Counted from the first letter of the stretch, positions 32,450 through 40,855 are shown. The stretch: DNA of 43,909 nucleotides from Armatimonadota bacterium (GCA_020850315.1 JADZEY010000003.1:1-43909); one strand, 5' to 3'. Notes: generated from the letters alone by a model not told the origin. Program-made: numbers and translations.

Positions 32450-34657
32450 TTACGGCATCTTCACTATCCTTCCGTGAATCACCTCTGCGCCGGCATGGAT
32501 CCGATAGAGGTACGTCCCTGCTGCAAGGGGGGTAACGTCCAAGTGCTGCCGGTACTGGCCAGCAGAAAGATCATCATCAAGAACCGTTTGCAGATAGCCC
32601 CCTGTAAGGCTGCATAGCTCAATCGTTACGTGAGTCGGGCGGTTTATTTGAAGCTGGAACGTGGCATAGGTGGTGCAAGGATTCGGAGCCGCCACCGCAG
32701 TACGAATCGCAGCACTCAACATGGTGGCCGATGACGTTGGTTCCTGAACAATATCTATCCCCAAATCGCTTGTATCGGCAATGCCCCAGAATGCTCCGTT
32801 GCCATTGGTTCCCAAGTAAACTTTCTCGCCAGTTGGGTGGGCGGCCACTGCGGTGACGGCCCAGTTACCTAACATCATCCCACCACGCCGCCAAGCAAGC
32901 CCCAGGTTGTCGCTGTACCACACGCCTTGCCGGGTTCCTGCGTACAATCTTCCGAACGGATCGCGGGCAAGGGAGAAAATGGTATCGGTGGGAAGCGCGT
33001 CGGTGATATGAGTCCAGCCAGTGAGGTATTCATCCATCACATAGACCCCGGCCTCGGTCCCAATCACTATGGCTCCGCTGTTTAACACCTCCATTGCAAG
33101 GATTGCGCGGTTCCCTATTGAGTTGGTGACGCTGAACCAATGCCTCCCCTCATCTTCGGAAATCAGAACGCCCTCGCTTGTTAGACAGATTCCCCTGCCG
33201 TAATTGTCGAATCGAAGTGTGCGGACGGTCTTGCCGTGGAGTTCGCTTCCGGGTGTCCGCCATGTTAGCCCGCTGTTGGTGGAGTAATAAACTCCGTTGT
33301 TGATAGTGGTGGCCCAGATGTTGCTCCGTTTATCGGTAGTGAACCCCAACACAGGAACGGTGTTTGGCCCAAACGCGGCCCACGTAGCTCCGCCATCGGT
33401 TGACCGGAAGGAGGCGACTTCTGTTGAGACCGTTACCGCGCCTTGTTGATCGCAGAGAAGAGAGCGAACGGTATCCCCTTTCAGTGAGGCCAGCTTGCGG
33501 CACGCTGCGCCGGCCGGTGCCGAGACCCACAAACCCAGTCCGTTAGTGCCAATAAATACTGCTCCGGTGGTGCTTCGTGGATCGGGGGTGATGGCGCTAA
33601 TCTGTGCGTTGGATAGCTGCCCCGGAAGTATCTGTGATAGATCGGGCGATGCAACGCTCCACGTCAACCCATCATCGGTTGAGGAATAGATTGCTTTGCT
33701 GGACATTGCATACATCCATCCGCCGGAGGCGCGGTACAACAACGAAGGATTCTCCTTTGGGTTGTTCGATGCTTGAAGCCAAGATGATCCTTTATCTGGC
33801 GAGCGATAGATAGACCCATGATAGTTGGTGATAACATCCCCTTTCCCATTTACCACTATCCCATTGAAGGAGACAACCGCGGTGTGCTGCATCGGGACAA
33901 TCGTCCATGTGTTGCCATCATCACTACTGCTAAACAAGCTGCATCCCCGCTGTGCATTGGCATCGGTTACGCCCAGGATGATATAGCCGGACGGATGAAC
34001 CGCAATGGAAGGAACGCGTGTGTTCACCATAAACGGTTCAATCTCCCTCCATGATGCCCCGTTGTCATCGGAAATACCAAGTCCGCCACCGGTGTTACGG
34101 CCATCACTTTGGTATTCCAACCCCGCAAGCAAACGCCCGGTGGGGGTGAACGCAAAGCAGAGAATGCGAGGCTGGCGTACCCCGATAACTGCACGTTTCC
34201 ATGTGCTGCCGTAGTCTTCCGAACGGAGCACAACGCCATCGGCGGTTCCGGCAACAAGGCGGTTCGTGGAGTCGCGGCCAAAGGAGCGAATGGCAGCACC
34301 ACCCACATCAACGTTCTTCCAAGAACTTCCGCCATTGGTGCTTCGGAACAATGCCGAAGGCGTTGAAGCCAGGATGATCCCACCAGGAAGATGAGCAACA
34401 GCAAGGATGCTACGCGCGGCGGGGTCGTGAAGTATCCGCTGCCATGTTTTGCCGTGATCGGTGGAGCGGAACAACCCCTGGCTGATGTCGCCAAGAAATA
34501 TATTCCCCAACTCGTCGCCGGCAATGCAGGAAGGAGTTGCGGCCGCTGCATCAGCGAACTGGATCCACGATTGTGCGGCAACGGAATCGGGAAGCCAACA
34601 ACAAAGAACAATGACTATTGGCAGGGGAAGGCGCAAACGGATAGGGATACGGTGCAT
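32450..34657 (-). CDS. Secreted Asp-box (BNR) propeller protein with T9SS-like C-terminal domain
   Basis: 735 residues with a signal peptide (MHRIPIRLRLPLPIVIVLCCW, cut near VAAQS). About eleven Asp-boxes of the S-D-x-G-x-T-W type (STDHGKTW, STNGGSSW, SEDYGSTW, SDDNGASW, SSDDGNTW, SPDKGSSW, STDDGLTW, STDGGATW, STNSGLTW, SEDEGRHW, SDNLGLAW) suggest one ten-bladed, sortilin-like or two smaller beta-propellers. The last 80 residues (AAPNPCTTYATFQLQIN ... LAAGTYLYRIHAGAEVIHGRIVKMP) form a T9SS type A-like sorting domain. There is no enzyme active site. A surface or secreted binding protein is the likely role. It ends at the hairpin 32379-32422. Confidence 0.9.
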   Translation of the reverse strand: MHRIPIRLRLPLPIVIVLCCWLPDSVAAQSWIQFADAAAATPSCIAGDELGNIFLGDISQGLFRSTDHGKTWQRILHDPAARSILAVAHLPGGIILASTPSALFRSTNGGSSWKNVDVGGAAIRSFGRDSTNRLVAGTADGVVLRSEDYGSTWKRAVIGVRQPRILCFAFTPTGRLLAGLEYQSDGRNTGGGLGISDDNGASWREIEPFMVNTRVPSIAVHPSGYIILGVTDANAQRGCSLFSSSDDGNTWTIVPMQHTAVVSFNGIVVNGKGDVITNYHGSIYRSPDKGSSWLQASNNPKENPSLLYRASGGWMYAMSSKAIYSSTDDGLTWSVASPDLSQILPGQLSNAQISAITPDPRSTTGAVFIGTNGLGLWVSAPAGAACRKLASLKGDTVRSLLCDQQGAVTVSTEVASFRSTDGGATWAAFGPNTVPVLGFTTDKRSNIWATTINNGVYYSTNSGLTWRTPGSELHGKTVRTLRFDNYGRGICLTSEGVLISEDEGRHWFSVTNSIGNRAILAMEVLNSGAIVIGTEAGVYVMDEYLTGWTHITDALPTDTIFSLARDPFGRLYAGTRQGVWYSDNLGLAWRRGGMMLGNWAVTAVAAHPTGEKVYLGTNGNGAFWGIADTSDLGIDIVQEPTSSATMLSAAIRTAVAAPNPCTTYATFQLQINRPTHVTIELCSLTGGYLQTVLDDDLSAGQYRQHLDVTPLAAGTYLYRIHAGAEVIHGRIVKMP

Positions 34658-34836
34658 GGGATTATCCTCCGCTAAGTTGGTTGTGAGCAGTTGCTTTGCG
34701 GCACGTACCGGCGTGTCGTGATAAAGACAACGATCTCCCCAAAAACTCTCACCCCCTCATCAAAAAAAAATCCATGGATGGTTTACGCGGCAAGGTAGGC
34801 CGCCACCTCAGCGGCATTGGAGCACATGGCAGGGTG

Positions 34837-35562
34837 CTAATCTGCACCTGCTTTTTTCATGGTTCCCACCAGGGATAGAATCTCCTGCAAGCATCCGGCG
34901 AAATCGGATTGCAAGCGGTTTGGTGAGAATCGAAGGATCCGCCAAGCGTCGGTGGTGGGATCTGGGGCGGGTTCTGGTGGTGCGGCATCTGGGGTGACAA
35001 TAATTCCCACAGTTTTATTCTGCTGGAACAGCGCGAAATCTACTTCCATCATCACATCGCTGACGCGCATAAAATACTTCCGTTCGGCCTGAAGGTTTTC
35101 CAGCGATTTCCACAATCGTTCCTCGGCATCGGAACCGATCACCAAGTCGTTGATGTCAACGGCGTTCAACAGCTTCTGGCGATTGGTTCGGATGAAGGTG
35201 ACGCGGCGTGGTCGGCGGCAAATAATTGGGCGTTCCAGCCGTTTGGTTTCGGCAACGCGCACCACGTGATACCATTCATCGGCAGCGGGGTGGTCTGGTT
35301 CGTTGGGGAAAATATGGCGGCGCAGTTGTGGGGTGATCTCGGTAATCTGGCCCCATAACTCAATCGCACTGGCCAGCCCAGCGGTGATTGCACCGGTTTG
35401 GTACAGGGCAATCGTGGTAAGCTGGGGAAGTGTGTCGGCAGCAAGCGTTCGGCCAATGGCGCGTGCGGGGATTCGATACCACCCATCTTCGGCAAACCGC
35501 CGAAGATCCAGATCGTTTGTGACAACGGCTACAAGGGTGTCGCGAAGTGGTTGTTCTTCCAT
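34837..35562 (-). CDS. Unknown protein with a degenerate DUF559/Vsr-like nuclease-like C-terminal half
   Basis: 241 residues from the ATG at 35562 (MEEQPLRDTLVAVVTNDLDL). The first 100 residues (RIPARAIGRTLAADTLPQLTTIALYQTGAI) are unassigned. The second half has EERLWKSLENLQAERKYFMRVSDVMMEVDFALFQQNKTVGIIV, resembling the DUF559/Vsr-type PD-(D/E)XK pattern of E..LW..L......Y..DFA......i.vE. The Asp of VDFAL is there, but the next strand reads GIIVTPD where an active enzyme has an acidic residue and Lys or Asp, so catalysis is doubtful. Frame and codon use look real. It sits 179 bases upstream of the T9SS gene, on the same strand. The fold assignment is by eye. Confidence 0.6.
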   Translation of the reverse strand: MEEQPLRDTLVAVVTNDLDLRRFAEDGWYRIPARAIGRTLAADTLPQLTTIALYQTGAITAGLASAIELWGQITEITPQLRRHIFPNEPDHPAADEWYHVVRVAETKRLERPIICRRPRRVTFIRTNRQKLLNAVDINDLVIGSDAEERLWKSLENLQAERKYFMRVSDVMMEVDFALFQQNKTVGIIVTPDAAPPEPAPDPTTDAWRILRFSPNRLQSDFAGCLQEILSLVGTMKKAGAD

Positions 35563-35635
35563 AGTTCTACGGCAGAGATAAACGTGAATGCTGCAAAAAC
35601 TTCCTGCGGAGATTGTCCCAAACATAGCAAACAAA

Positions 35636-35666
35636 ACGCGGCGGATGAATCGTTCACCCGCCGCGT
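35636..35666 (-). terminator. Intrinsic terminator of the sigma/anti-sigma/lipoprotein operon
   Basis: ACGCGGCGG (35636-35644) pairs perfectly with CCGCCGCGT (35658-35666), with further TGAA/TTCA pairing inside. On the minus strand the stem is followed by TTTGTTTGC, a T-rich tail, 30 bases past the lipoprotein stop. It is a classical rho-independent terminator. Confidence 0.85.
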
Positions 35667-35695
35667 GTGCAGACTTGACAAAGGATCAGGAATGG

Positions 35696-36415
35696 CTAAT
35701 AGCCAAAACGCAATCGGAACTGGAAGGTGATCTGTTTCTCGCACGATGGGGTTGTAGTGTCCTTCACAACAAAATTTGCTTTCAGCATCCCCGTGGCGAT
35801 TCGCCGCGCGCCGTCAAGTTCTTCTATCATAAAAGTCCCAACGTTGTTAGGCCATGAAGTAATGATTGCGGTTTCAGCATTGTAGTATGGCGTACCCGGC
35901 ACTTCATAATCTAACCGCAACCCGGGCCCTTCGTAGGGGTTTTTCTTTAGGGCAATCGTTGCTCCCTGCTGCAGCAGCAGTTCGGGGATATTCATCTGAA
36001 ATTGCTTTGGCCACCGCCCCTGCCAATGCAATGCTGTTGCTTGACTGATTGCCTCGGGCAGCTGCGCCTGCATATTCAAGCTCAACAACACCTTATTGTT
36101 TGCCGACGGAGTGGTTTGCCGCCACCATAAGGTTAAGGCAACTTCCAGCGAATCGCTTGTTGCAGTATTGCCCCCAGAAGAATCGCTGCCGTAGTAGAAC
36201 ATCAGCTGGCATAGATTCTGTGAGGAACGAACCGCAGACCCTGGGCAGGATAAACAGGGCTGCTCGGTAACTACCGAAGTAGTAACCGAATCACGATTGG
36301 GAAGATGAATTACCTTGCCAGTGTCGCTATCCACCGGGACATCGCGGCATCCGGCAATCATGGTTACCCATGCAAGCAATAGCACCGTAGCGAAGCCTTT
36401 AGCACTCCTTACCAT
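35696..36415 (-). CDS. Lipoprotein, function unknown, last gene of ECF sigma operon
   Basis: 239 residues from the ATG at 36415. The lipobox is MIAGC (residues 19-23). A short stretch with Cys pair PCLSCPG follows. The remainder is beta-rich with aromatic residues (LTLWWRQTT, LHWQGRWPKQFQMNIPELLLQQG, YYNAETAIITSWPNN, MEIEELDG-like FMIEELDGARRIATG) ending QITFQFRLRFGY. No family recognised. Its start overlaps the stop of the anti-sigma-like gene by seven bases, so it is translationally coupled to it. It is probably envelope-localised and part of whatever the sigma unit senses. Confidence 0.8.
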   Translation of the reverse strand: MVRSAKGFATVLLLAWVTMIAGCRDVPVDSDTGKVIHLPNRDSVTTSVVTEQPCLSCPGSAVRSSQNLCQLMFYYGSDSSGGNTATSDSLEVALTLWWRQTTPSANNKVLLSLNMQAQLPEAISQATALHWQGRWPKQFQMNIPELLLQQGATIALKKNPYEGPGLRLDYEVPGTPYYNAETAIITSWPNNVGTFMIEELDGARRIATGMLKANFVVKDTTTPSCEKQITFQFRLRFGY

Positions 36416-37827
36416 ATCAGTTTCGACATATTGAACTCTGTCCCTAACGTCGCACCCCAGCGTCCGGAGAACAGGCGTTGATTATTGAACATATATACCA
36501 GCGAGCTGAACTCGAACCCCGGCGAAAGCGCGACTCCATCGGCCAGCTGCACCGGCGCGCCAAGCCGGAACCGCACCAACGGCCCCGCTGATGTTGCCCC
36601 GCCAGTAACTTGGAAATAGAGTCGTGCTGGAATTGAGGGGATAGCCCCAAAATCGTAGCGTGCCGCCAAACCGCCCCACGTGTACCGGGGTTGTTGGTCA
36701 ATCGCCAACGTGTCGTGGCGGTTAATCAGCAGGGTTTGCGCGTACCGCTCCACACCAACTTCAGCCCCCAGATGCCACGCATCGCTTAGCTGCACATACG
36801 CACCCGCCGCAAAATTTTCTGGAAGGGAGTAAGGGCCCGATAACGCTTGGGTTGGCACAGCATTCCGGGCAAACTGATACCGCACCTCGGTATGTATCAC
36901 CACCCCGTCATCTTGCTTGGTGTTGCGGGAAAGCGGGGAAGAAGATTGCAGAAGCGTTGATGGAAGTTCCGCAACCGCCTGCGGTGTTGTGCCAGTCAAT
37001 TTTGAGAAAGTAGCCTGTTCGGGCGGCAACGCCAGCGCAAGTTGGGTGATGCGGGCTGCCGTATCCGTCGCTTGCTGGGCTGTGCTGCTTGGGGATGATC
37101 CATTGTTCAGCGTTAGCTCGGCAGCATTTTTTTCACCACCGAACATTGCCCCTGCTCTATCGCTTCCATTTGGGGTTGTTGGGCGGCCTCCGTCGGTAGT
37201 GGTTGGGGAAGGCAGATAGACATACTTGATACGCTCCCGTATCTGTGGCTTGGGGGATGTGGCTGTTGGGGCGATTGCCGCCGTTGCTGGCTGCCCAGTT
37301 ATTGTTGCTTTGCTCTGGCTATCTACGCCGGAAGTAAGCACGTTCAGCTGAACATCTGCTGTGGGCAATGCGCTGTTTGTTGCTTGGCCCGAAGTCCGGT
37401 TTTGGGTGGTGTTCCTACCTGCACCATTGGAGGGCAACACAACCAGTGCTTCATTGCGAACTGCGCCATCCTCTCCCCCCCGTAGCATCAACCAAACAGT
37501 GCTGGCAGCAAGCAATGCGCCCAGAACAAAACTGCTGGCCATCAACCAGAAACGGTTCCCCCCGGATGTTGTCGCCACTGCTGCCGCAGCGTTGTTGGAG
37601 TCGGTTGCGGCAGGGACCAGCCCGATCCCGGCCAGCAACACATGCTCTAGGTGCGCAGGCGGAGCAAACGCTTCGCGGTCGGAGTGGACAGCATCGGCGA
37701 TATTGATGAACTGCCGTAACTCCGAGCGAAGTTCTGGGTGCTGCGCCATTTCTTGGAACAGCCCTTGCTCAACGGCACTGTCCAGTGTGCCATCAATGAA
37801 CTCCAAGATCAATTCGCTTTTGCTCAT
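36409..37827 (-). CDS. Anti-sigma-like membrane protein with C-terminal beta-barrel-like domain
   Basis: 472 residues. The N-terminus (MSKSELILEFIDGTLDSAVEQ ... PELRSELRQF) resembles the cytoplasmic sigma-binding part of anti-sigma factors but lacks the zinc HxxxCxxC motif. One helix, WLMASSFVLGALLAASTVWLML (94-115), spans the inner membrane. A Ser/Thr/Ala/Pro-rich region of about 190 residues follows. The last 155 residues alternate polar and apolar (AAGAYVQLSDAWHLGAEVGVERY, WGGLAARYDFGA, ARLYFQVTGGATSAG, ALSPGFEFSSLVYMF) and end in FNMSKLIW with a terminal Trp, as in small outer-membrane barrels. It follows the sigma gene by 87 bases. Its stop overlaps the lipoprotein start. Confidence 0.75.
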   Translation of the reverse strand: MSKSELILEFIDGTLDSAVEQGLFQEMAQHPELRSELRQFINIADAVHSDREAFAPPAHLEHVLLAGIGLVPAATDSNNAAAAVATTSGGNRFWLMASSFVLGALLAASTVWLMLRGGEDGAVRNEALVVLPSNGAGRNTTQNRTSGQATNSALPTADVQLNVLTSGVDSQSKATITGQPATAAIAPTATSPKPQIRERIKYVYLPSPTTTDGGRPTTPNGSDRAGAMFGGEKNAAELTLNNGSSPSSTAQQATDTAARITQLALALPPEQATFSKLTGTTPQAVAELPSTLLQSSSPLSRNTKQDDGVVIHTEVRYQFARNAVPTQALSGPYSLPENFAAGAYVQLSDAWHLGAEVGVERYAQTLLINRHDTLAIDQQPRYTWGGLAARYDFGAIPSIPARLYFQVTGGATSAGPLVRFRLGAPVQLADGVALSPGFEFSSLVYMFNNQRLFSGRWGATLGTEFNMSKLIW

Positions 37828-37914
37828 AGTCTGTCGTTGAAATGCCGTGTGTCGAAATCGTGTGCAATGCCGGTAACGGGGGCTGCAATGCGGTAGAAGA
37901 TCAGAAGGTTCATC

Positions 37915-38601
37915 TCACTTTGATTTCCGTCGTGATTCTTCAGTGTTTTCTTCCAGGTAGGGGGCCAAAATCTTCCGAAGTTTTTCCTTTGCACGGAAGA
38001 TGTGGATTTTCACGCTGGCCAAACTTTGGCCGGTCACTTCTGCAATCTCCTGATAGCTTAGCCCATCATATTCCCTCAGCACAAACGCTTCGCGGTGGCT
38101 GGTGGGAAGAAGCTCCAAAGCAGTTTTCACCAACTCGGCCAGCTCAATGTTTTCGTGATTCGGTTGATACACCACTTGGTGATAATCTTCCACCGCCGTT
38201 GTTGGCTTTTGGTCGCGGATAGCGTTCAAACAAAGGTTGCGTGCGGTGGTGAAAATATAGGCCGAAACGTTTGCCACCGTCCGCTGGCTGTTGGTGCATT
38301 GCTGGTAAATCCGCAGGAATGTTTCCTGGAAAATGTCGTTTGCCCGCTCCCGATCCCCAAGCATCCGCAACGCATACGCATAGATGCGGCCACGGTAGCG
38401 CGAATAGAGTTCGGCAAAAGCATCCTTCTCGCCACGGCACAGCAGCGAAAAAAGCTCTTCGTCGTTATGGTTTGTGTACGCCTTCAACAATGCAGAACAA
38501 TCATACGGCCATTGCAGTTGGCCGTCCAACACCGTAGATAGGGTGAAGTTACGGGAGCACGATGTTGCGGCTTGCTCCGCTCCTGATAGATGTGGCCCCA
38601 T
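37915..38601 (-). CDS. RNA polymerase ECF sigma-70 factor
   Basis: Directs RNA polymerase to promoters. Region 2 is AELYSRYRGRIYAYALRMLGDRERANDIFQETFLRIYQ; region 4 is LPTSHREAFVLREYDGLSYQEIAEVTGQSLASVKIHIFRAKEKLRKIL, complete with its helix-turn-helix. The ATG at 38601 gives 228 residues, but the first 35 are unlike the family. This ATG touches the rtcB terminator, leaving no room for a promoter, so in-frame GTG 38532 or TTG 38490 (about 192 residues, usual ECF size) may be the true start. Followed at 87 bases by the anti-sigma-like gene, and then a lipoprotein, it is the usual autoregulated layout of envelope-responsive ECF operons. Confidence 0.92.
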   Translation of the reverse strand: MGPHLSGAEQAATSCSRNFTLSTVLDGQLQWPYDCSALLKAYTNHNDEELFSLLCRGEKDAFAELYSRYRGRIYAYALRMLGDRERANDIFQETFLRIYQQCTNSQRTVANVSAYIFTTARNLCLNAIRDQKPTTAVEDYHQVVYQPNHENIELAELVKTALELLPTSHREAFVLREYDGLSYQEIAEVTGQSLASVKIHIFRAKEKLRKILAPYLEENTEESRRKSK

Positions 38602-38604
38602 ACA

Positions 38605-38632
38605 GGCCGCCCTACCTTGCGATAGGGCGGCC
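38605..38632 (-). terminator. Perfect 10-bp hairpin after rtcB
   Basis: GGCCGCCCTA (38605-38614) is the exact reverse complement of TAGGGCGGCC (38623-38632), with an 8-base loop. It lies just past the rtcB stop and just before the annotated start of the ECF sigma gene. It should terminate rtcB and insulate the sigma operon. Confidence 0.8.
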
Positions 38633-38641
38633 TTCGGTCTG

Positions 38642-40066
38642 TTAGTCTTCCGATTTTCCGTCGCTGGACATCAGAACGATTTTGGGTTTGAAGATTGCGA
38701 TTGGCTCAATCAAGTCGGTTTGCAAAGCCATCACTTGGTTGATGTCCTTATACACCTGCGGCGATTCGTCCATCCCACCAGCCAGAAGCTCAATCCCACG
38801 CTGGCTCAACCACGCATCCCGTTCCTTTTTGGGGATCGTCTGCATCGCTTGCTTACGGCTCATCACGCGGCCCGCGCCGTGGCTTGCGCTGTTCAGCGAT
38901 GCATCGTTTCCCAAGCCGCGAACGATGTAGGAATTATGCCCTTGCGACCCCGGAACAATCCCCAGCACCCCAGCGTGTGCCGGCGTTGCGCCTTTGCGGT
39001 GAACGTACACTTGCTTCCCTTTCCATTCCTCCAGCCACGCAAAATTGTGGTGGTTTTCCACCTGAAGCAATGGCTTCAGCCCAAGCCGTTTTGCCAATGC
39101 ACGGTGAATAGTGTGGTGGCAAGCCGAAGCAAACTTCCCCGCCATGTTCATGCTGATCCAATACTCTTGCCCCGCCTCGCTCCCCATTTCCAACCATGCA
39201 AGGTGGCGCAGTTGGTCGGGGAGCTTGGTGAGCTGCCGGGCAAGGCGCGAGTAATGGTCGGCAATCTGCGCCCCCACACCACGGCTTCCCGAGTGCGACA
39301 TGAACGCAAGGTAGTGGCCGGCATCAATGCCAAGCAGCGGAGCCTTTTCTGCAGAGATTTCCAACACTCCAGCATCCACAAAATGGTTGCCGCTTCCGCT
39401 GGTTCCAAGCTGGGCGTAGGCCTTCTCCTTCAGGTGGCGTAGCATTTTGGTGGCCTCCCAATCTTCATCGTCCATCACCGCGTGCTGGCGGCGTTCATTC
39501 CCTTTGAACCCGACACCAACGCCAAACCGTGTCTCCTGGCGCATGGCCTGCTTGATTTCTTGGCGGCGGCTTGCGTTGGTGAACGGATCGGTGCGGTCAA
39601 TTGGGTAGATGCTCATCATCATTCGGCAGGCGATGTCAACGCCAACCATGTACGGGGCCACCGCGTTCTCCAACGCCACCACGCCACCAATCGGAATGCC
39701 ATAGCCAACGTGTGCGTCGGGCATCAGCGCGCCGGCAACCGTCACCGGAAGCCGCATGGCGTTGTGTAGTTGGGCAATGGCTTCAGGTTCAATAATCTCA
39801 CGCCCCCAAATTGGTGCCTCCAACGGCTGATCCCGAATGACGTTTTTCAGTTGCACGTGCAGACCTTTGCAGGCAACAGCAAGCTCTTGAAAAATCCCTC
39901 CGTCAACGTCGTACAACTCTGGCGCAGCTTTCACTTGTTCCAGCGTTTCTACGATTGCGGGCTCTGCGGCTCCGCTTTCCGCCATGTTCTGTGCGATGCG
40001 TAACGCGGCCCCAATAATTCCCCCCTGTGGCCAGCCGTTAGCGATTAATGTTTTTGAAATGCTCAT
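38642..40066 (-). CDS. rtcB: RNA-splicing ligase RtcB
   Basis: Joins RNA 2',3'-cyclic-phosphate or 3'-phosphate ends to 5'-hydroxyls, using GTP and Mn2+, in RNA repair or tRNA splicing. 474 residues from the ATG at 40066 (MSISKTLIANGWPQGG); extra codons to 40120 are not needed. Metal and GMP motifs are GALMPDAHVGYGIPIGGVVA, GVDIACRM (usually GVDIGCGM), SGNHFVDAGVLE, MSHSGSRGVG, VHRKGATPA and SASHGAGRVMSRK with the guanylated His. The ACRM variant points to a divergent RtcB subclass. No archease gene is next to it. It stands alone, with a terminator downstream and an unusual leader upstream. Confidence 0.95.
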   Translation of the reverse strand: MSISKTLIANGWPQGGIIGAALRIAQNMAESGAAEPAIVETLEQVKAAPELYDVDGGIFQELAVACKGLHVQLKNVIRDQPLEAPIWGREIIEPEAIAQLHNAMRLPVTVAGALMPDAHVGYGIPIGGVVALENAVAPYMVGVDIACRMMMSIYPIDRTDPFTNASRRQEIKQAMRQETRFGVGVGFKGNERRQHAVMDDEDWEATKMLRHLKEKAYAQLGTSGSGNHFVDAGVLEISAEKAPLLGIDAGHYLAFMSHSGSRGVGAQIADHYSRLARQLTKLPDQLRHLAWLEMGSEAGQEYWISMNMAGKFASACHHTIHRALAKRLGLKPLLQVENHHNFAWLEEWKGKQVYVHRKGATPAHAGVLGIVPGSQGHNSYIVRGLGNDASLNSASHGAGRVMSRKQAMQTIPKKERDAWLSQRGIELLAGGMDESPQVYKDINQVMALQTDLIEPIAIFKPKIVLMSSDGKSED

Positions 40067-40127
40067 GGATGTGTGTGTTGTGGTGATAAATGCATTCAAG
40101 ATATTGTTAACAGCGTGCATATTTCTA

Positions 40128-40150
40128 GGGCGCGCTTGTACAGCGCGCCC
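40128..40150. terminator. Perfect 9-bp GC hairpin upstream of rtcB
   Basis: GGGCGCGCT (40128-40136) pairs with AGCGCGCCC (40142-40150), loop TGTAC. It lies 62 bases upstream of the rtcB start. T-rich sequence (ATTGTTTTATTTG) follows on the plus strand; on the rtcB strand it is followed by TAGAAATATG, so it could be a leader hairpin rather than a terminator for rtcB. Confidence 0.55.
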
Positions 40151-40164
40151 ATTGTTTTATTTGC

Positions 40165-40218
40165 TCACCGGCGGCATGCGCCAGAATAATCCTGCGATTG
40201 GCAGTAATGTAGTTTCAT
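40165..40218 (-). CDS. Candidate 17-residue leader ORF before rtcB
   Basis: An ATG at 40218 with a strong GGAGAA ribosome site (40225-40230, six bases away) opens MKLHYCQSQDYSGACRR, then a stop. It precedes the hairpin 40128-40150 and rtcB on the same strand. A longer minus ORF ending at 40215 overlaps its ATG by the ATGA junction. There is no homology basis; the case rests on the ribosome site and position. It may be chance. Confidence 0.25.
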   Translation of the reverse strand: MKLHYCQSQDYSGACRR

Positions 40219-40794
40219 GATGACTTCTCCAACAATATTGTGATTAATGTTGCACAAACCCAGCACCCAGCGTCAGCTTTTGCTCGCTCGGTTTGCTTCC
40301 GATTCTGTCTCTGGCTTCGCTGTGGTTGCTGGTGTTTGGTTGTTTTTGCCCCATCCTTTTTGCCAATGTTCATTTTTTGCTTTGAACGGAATCCGTTTTC
40401 GGGCTTGCTGATTTGGGCGGATGGTACTGCGGTTGTTAAATCCACTTCCTGGCATGGTGAACCTCATAAGTGTATGTGTGATAAACTCTTCTTCCATCAC
40501 CCCATTCCCCTCTTCCTTTCTTCTGTGTACTTCTTTGATTTTTCTCCCTTTTGGCGGAGGGCAATTGGTGGTTAGGGTTTCCCACCAATTGCCCCGCAAC
40601 AGCAAGGTGATCCTTGCATTTTGGAGTGATCCCCCCCTCTCTCATCTTCTCCTATCTGTGTGGTGTGTGAACGTTATTTGTTTTGGGCAAAGAAATTTCC
40701 CGCCATTATTGCCCTATTTTTTTGGAGAGCATGAATGGATTGTTTTTTTAGATATGATGAGTAGAAATTTTCTGCTGTCTTTTCAACAACAAAA

Positions 40795-40826
40795 AACCCA
40801 CCTTCATATCATGTTGAAGGTGGGTT
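40795..40826 (-). terminator. Orphan intrinsic terminator, minus-strand orientation
   Basis: AACCCACCTTCA (40795-40806) is the exact reverse complement of TGAAGGTGGGTT (40815-40826), loop of 8. On the minus strand the stem is followed by a run of T (TTTTTTGTTGTTG counting the last stem bases). The orientation therefore ends a minus-strand transcript, yet no annotated gene precedes it on that strand. Confidence 0.8.
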
Positions 40827-40855
40827 GCCAATTCAATACTGAGTATGGCAGTGAT

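Noticed and set aside
34758-34780. A run next to palindrome ATCCATGGAT as a terminator
   Set aside because: The palindrome has no loop and cannot form a normal stem-loop, so termination is not supported.
40273-40455. 60-residue basic minus-strand frame starting at 40455
   Set aside because: It has a fair GAGG ribosome site, but composition is Lys/Gln/Asn-rich by base bias and it overlaps another equally open frame (40215-40445), so coding cannot be supported.
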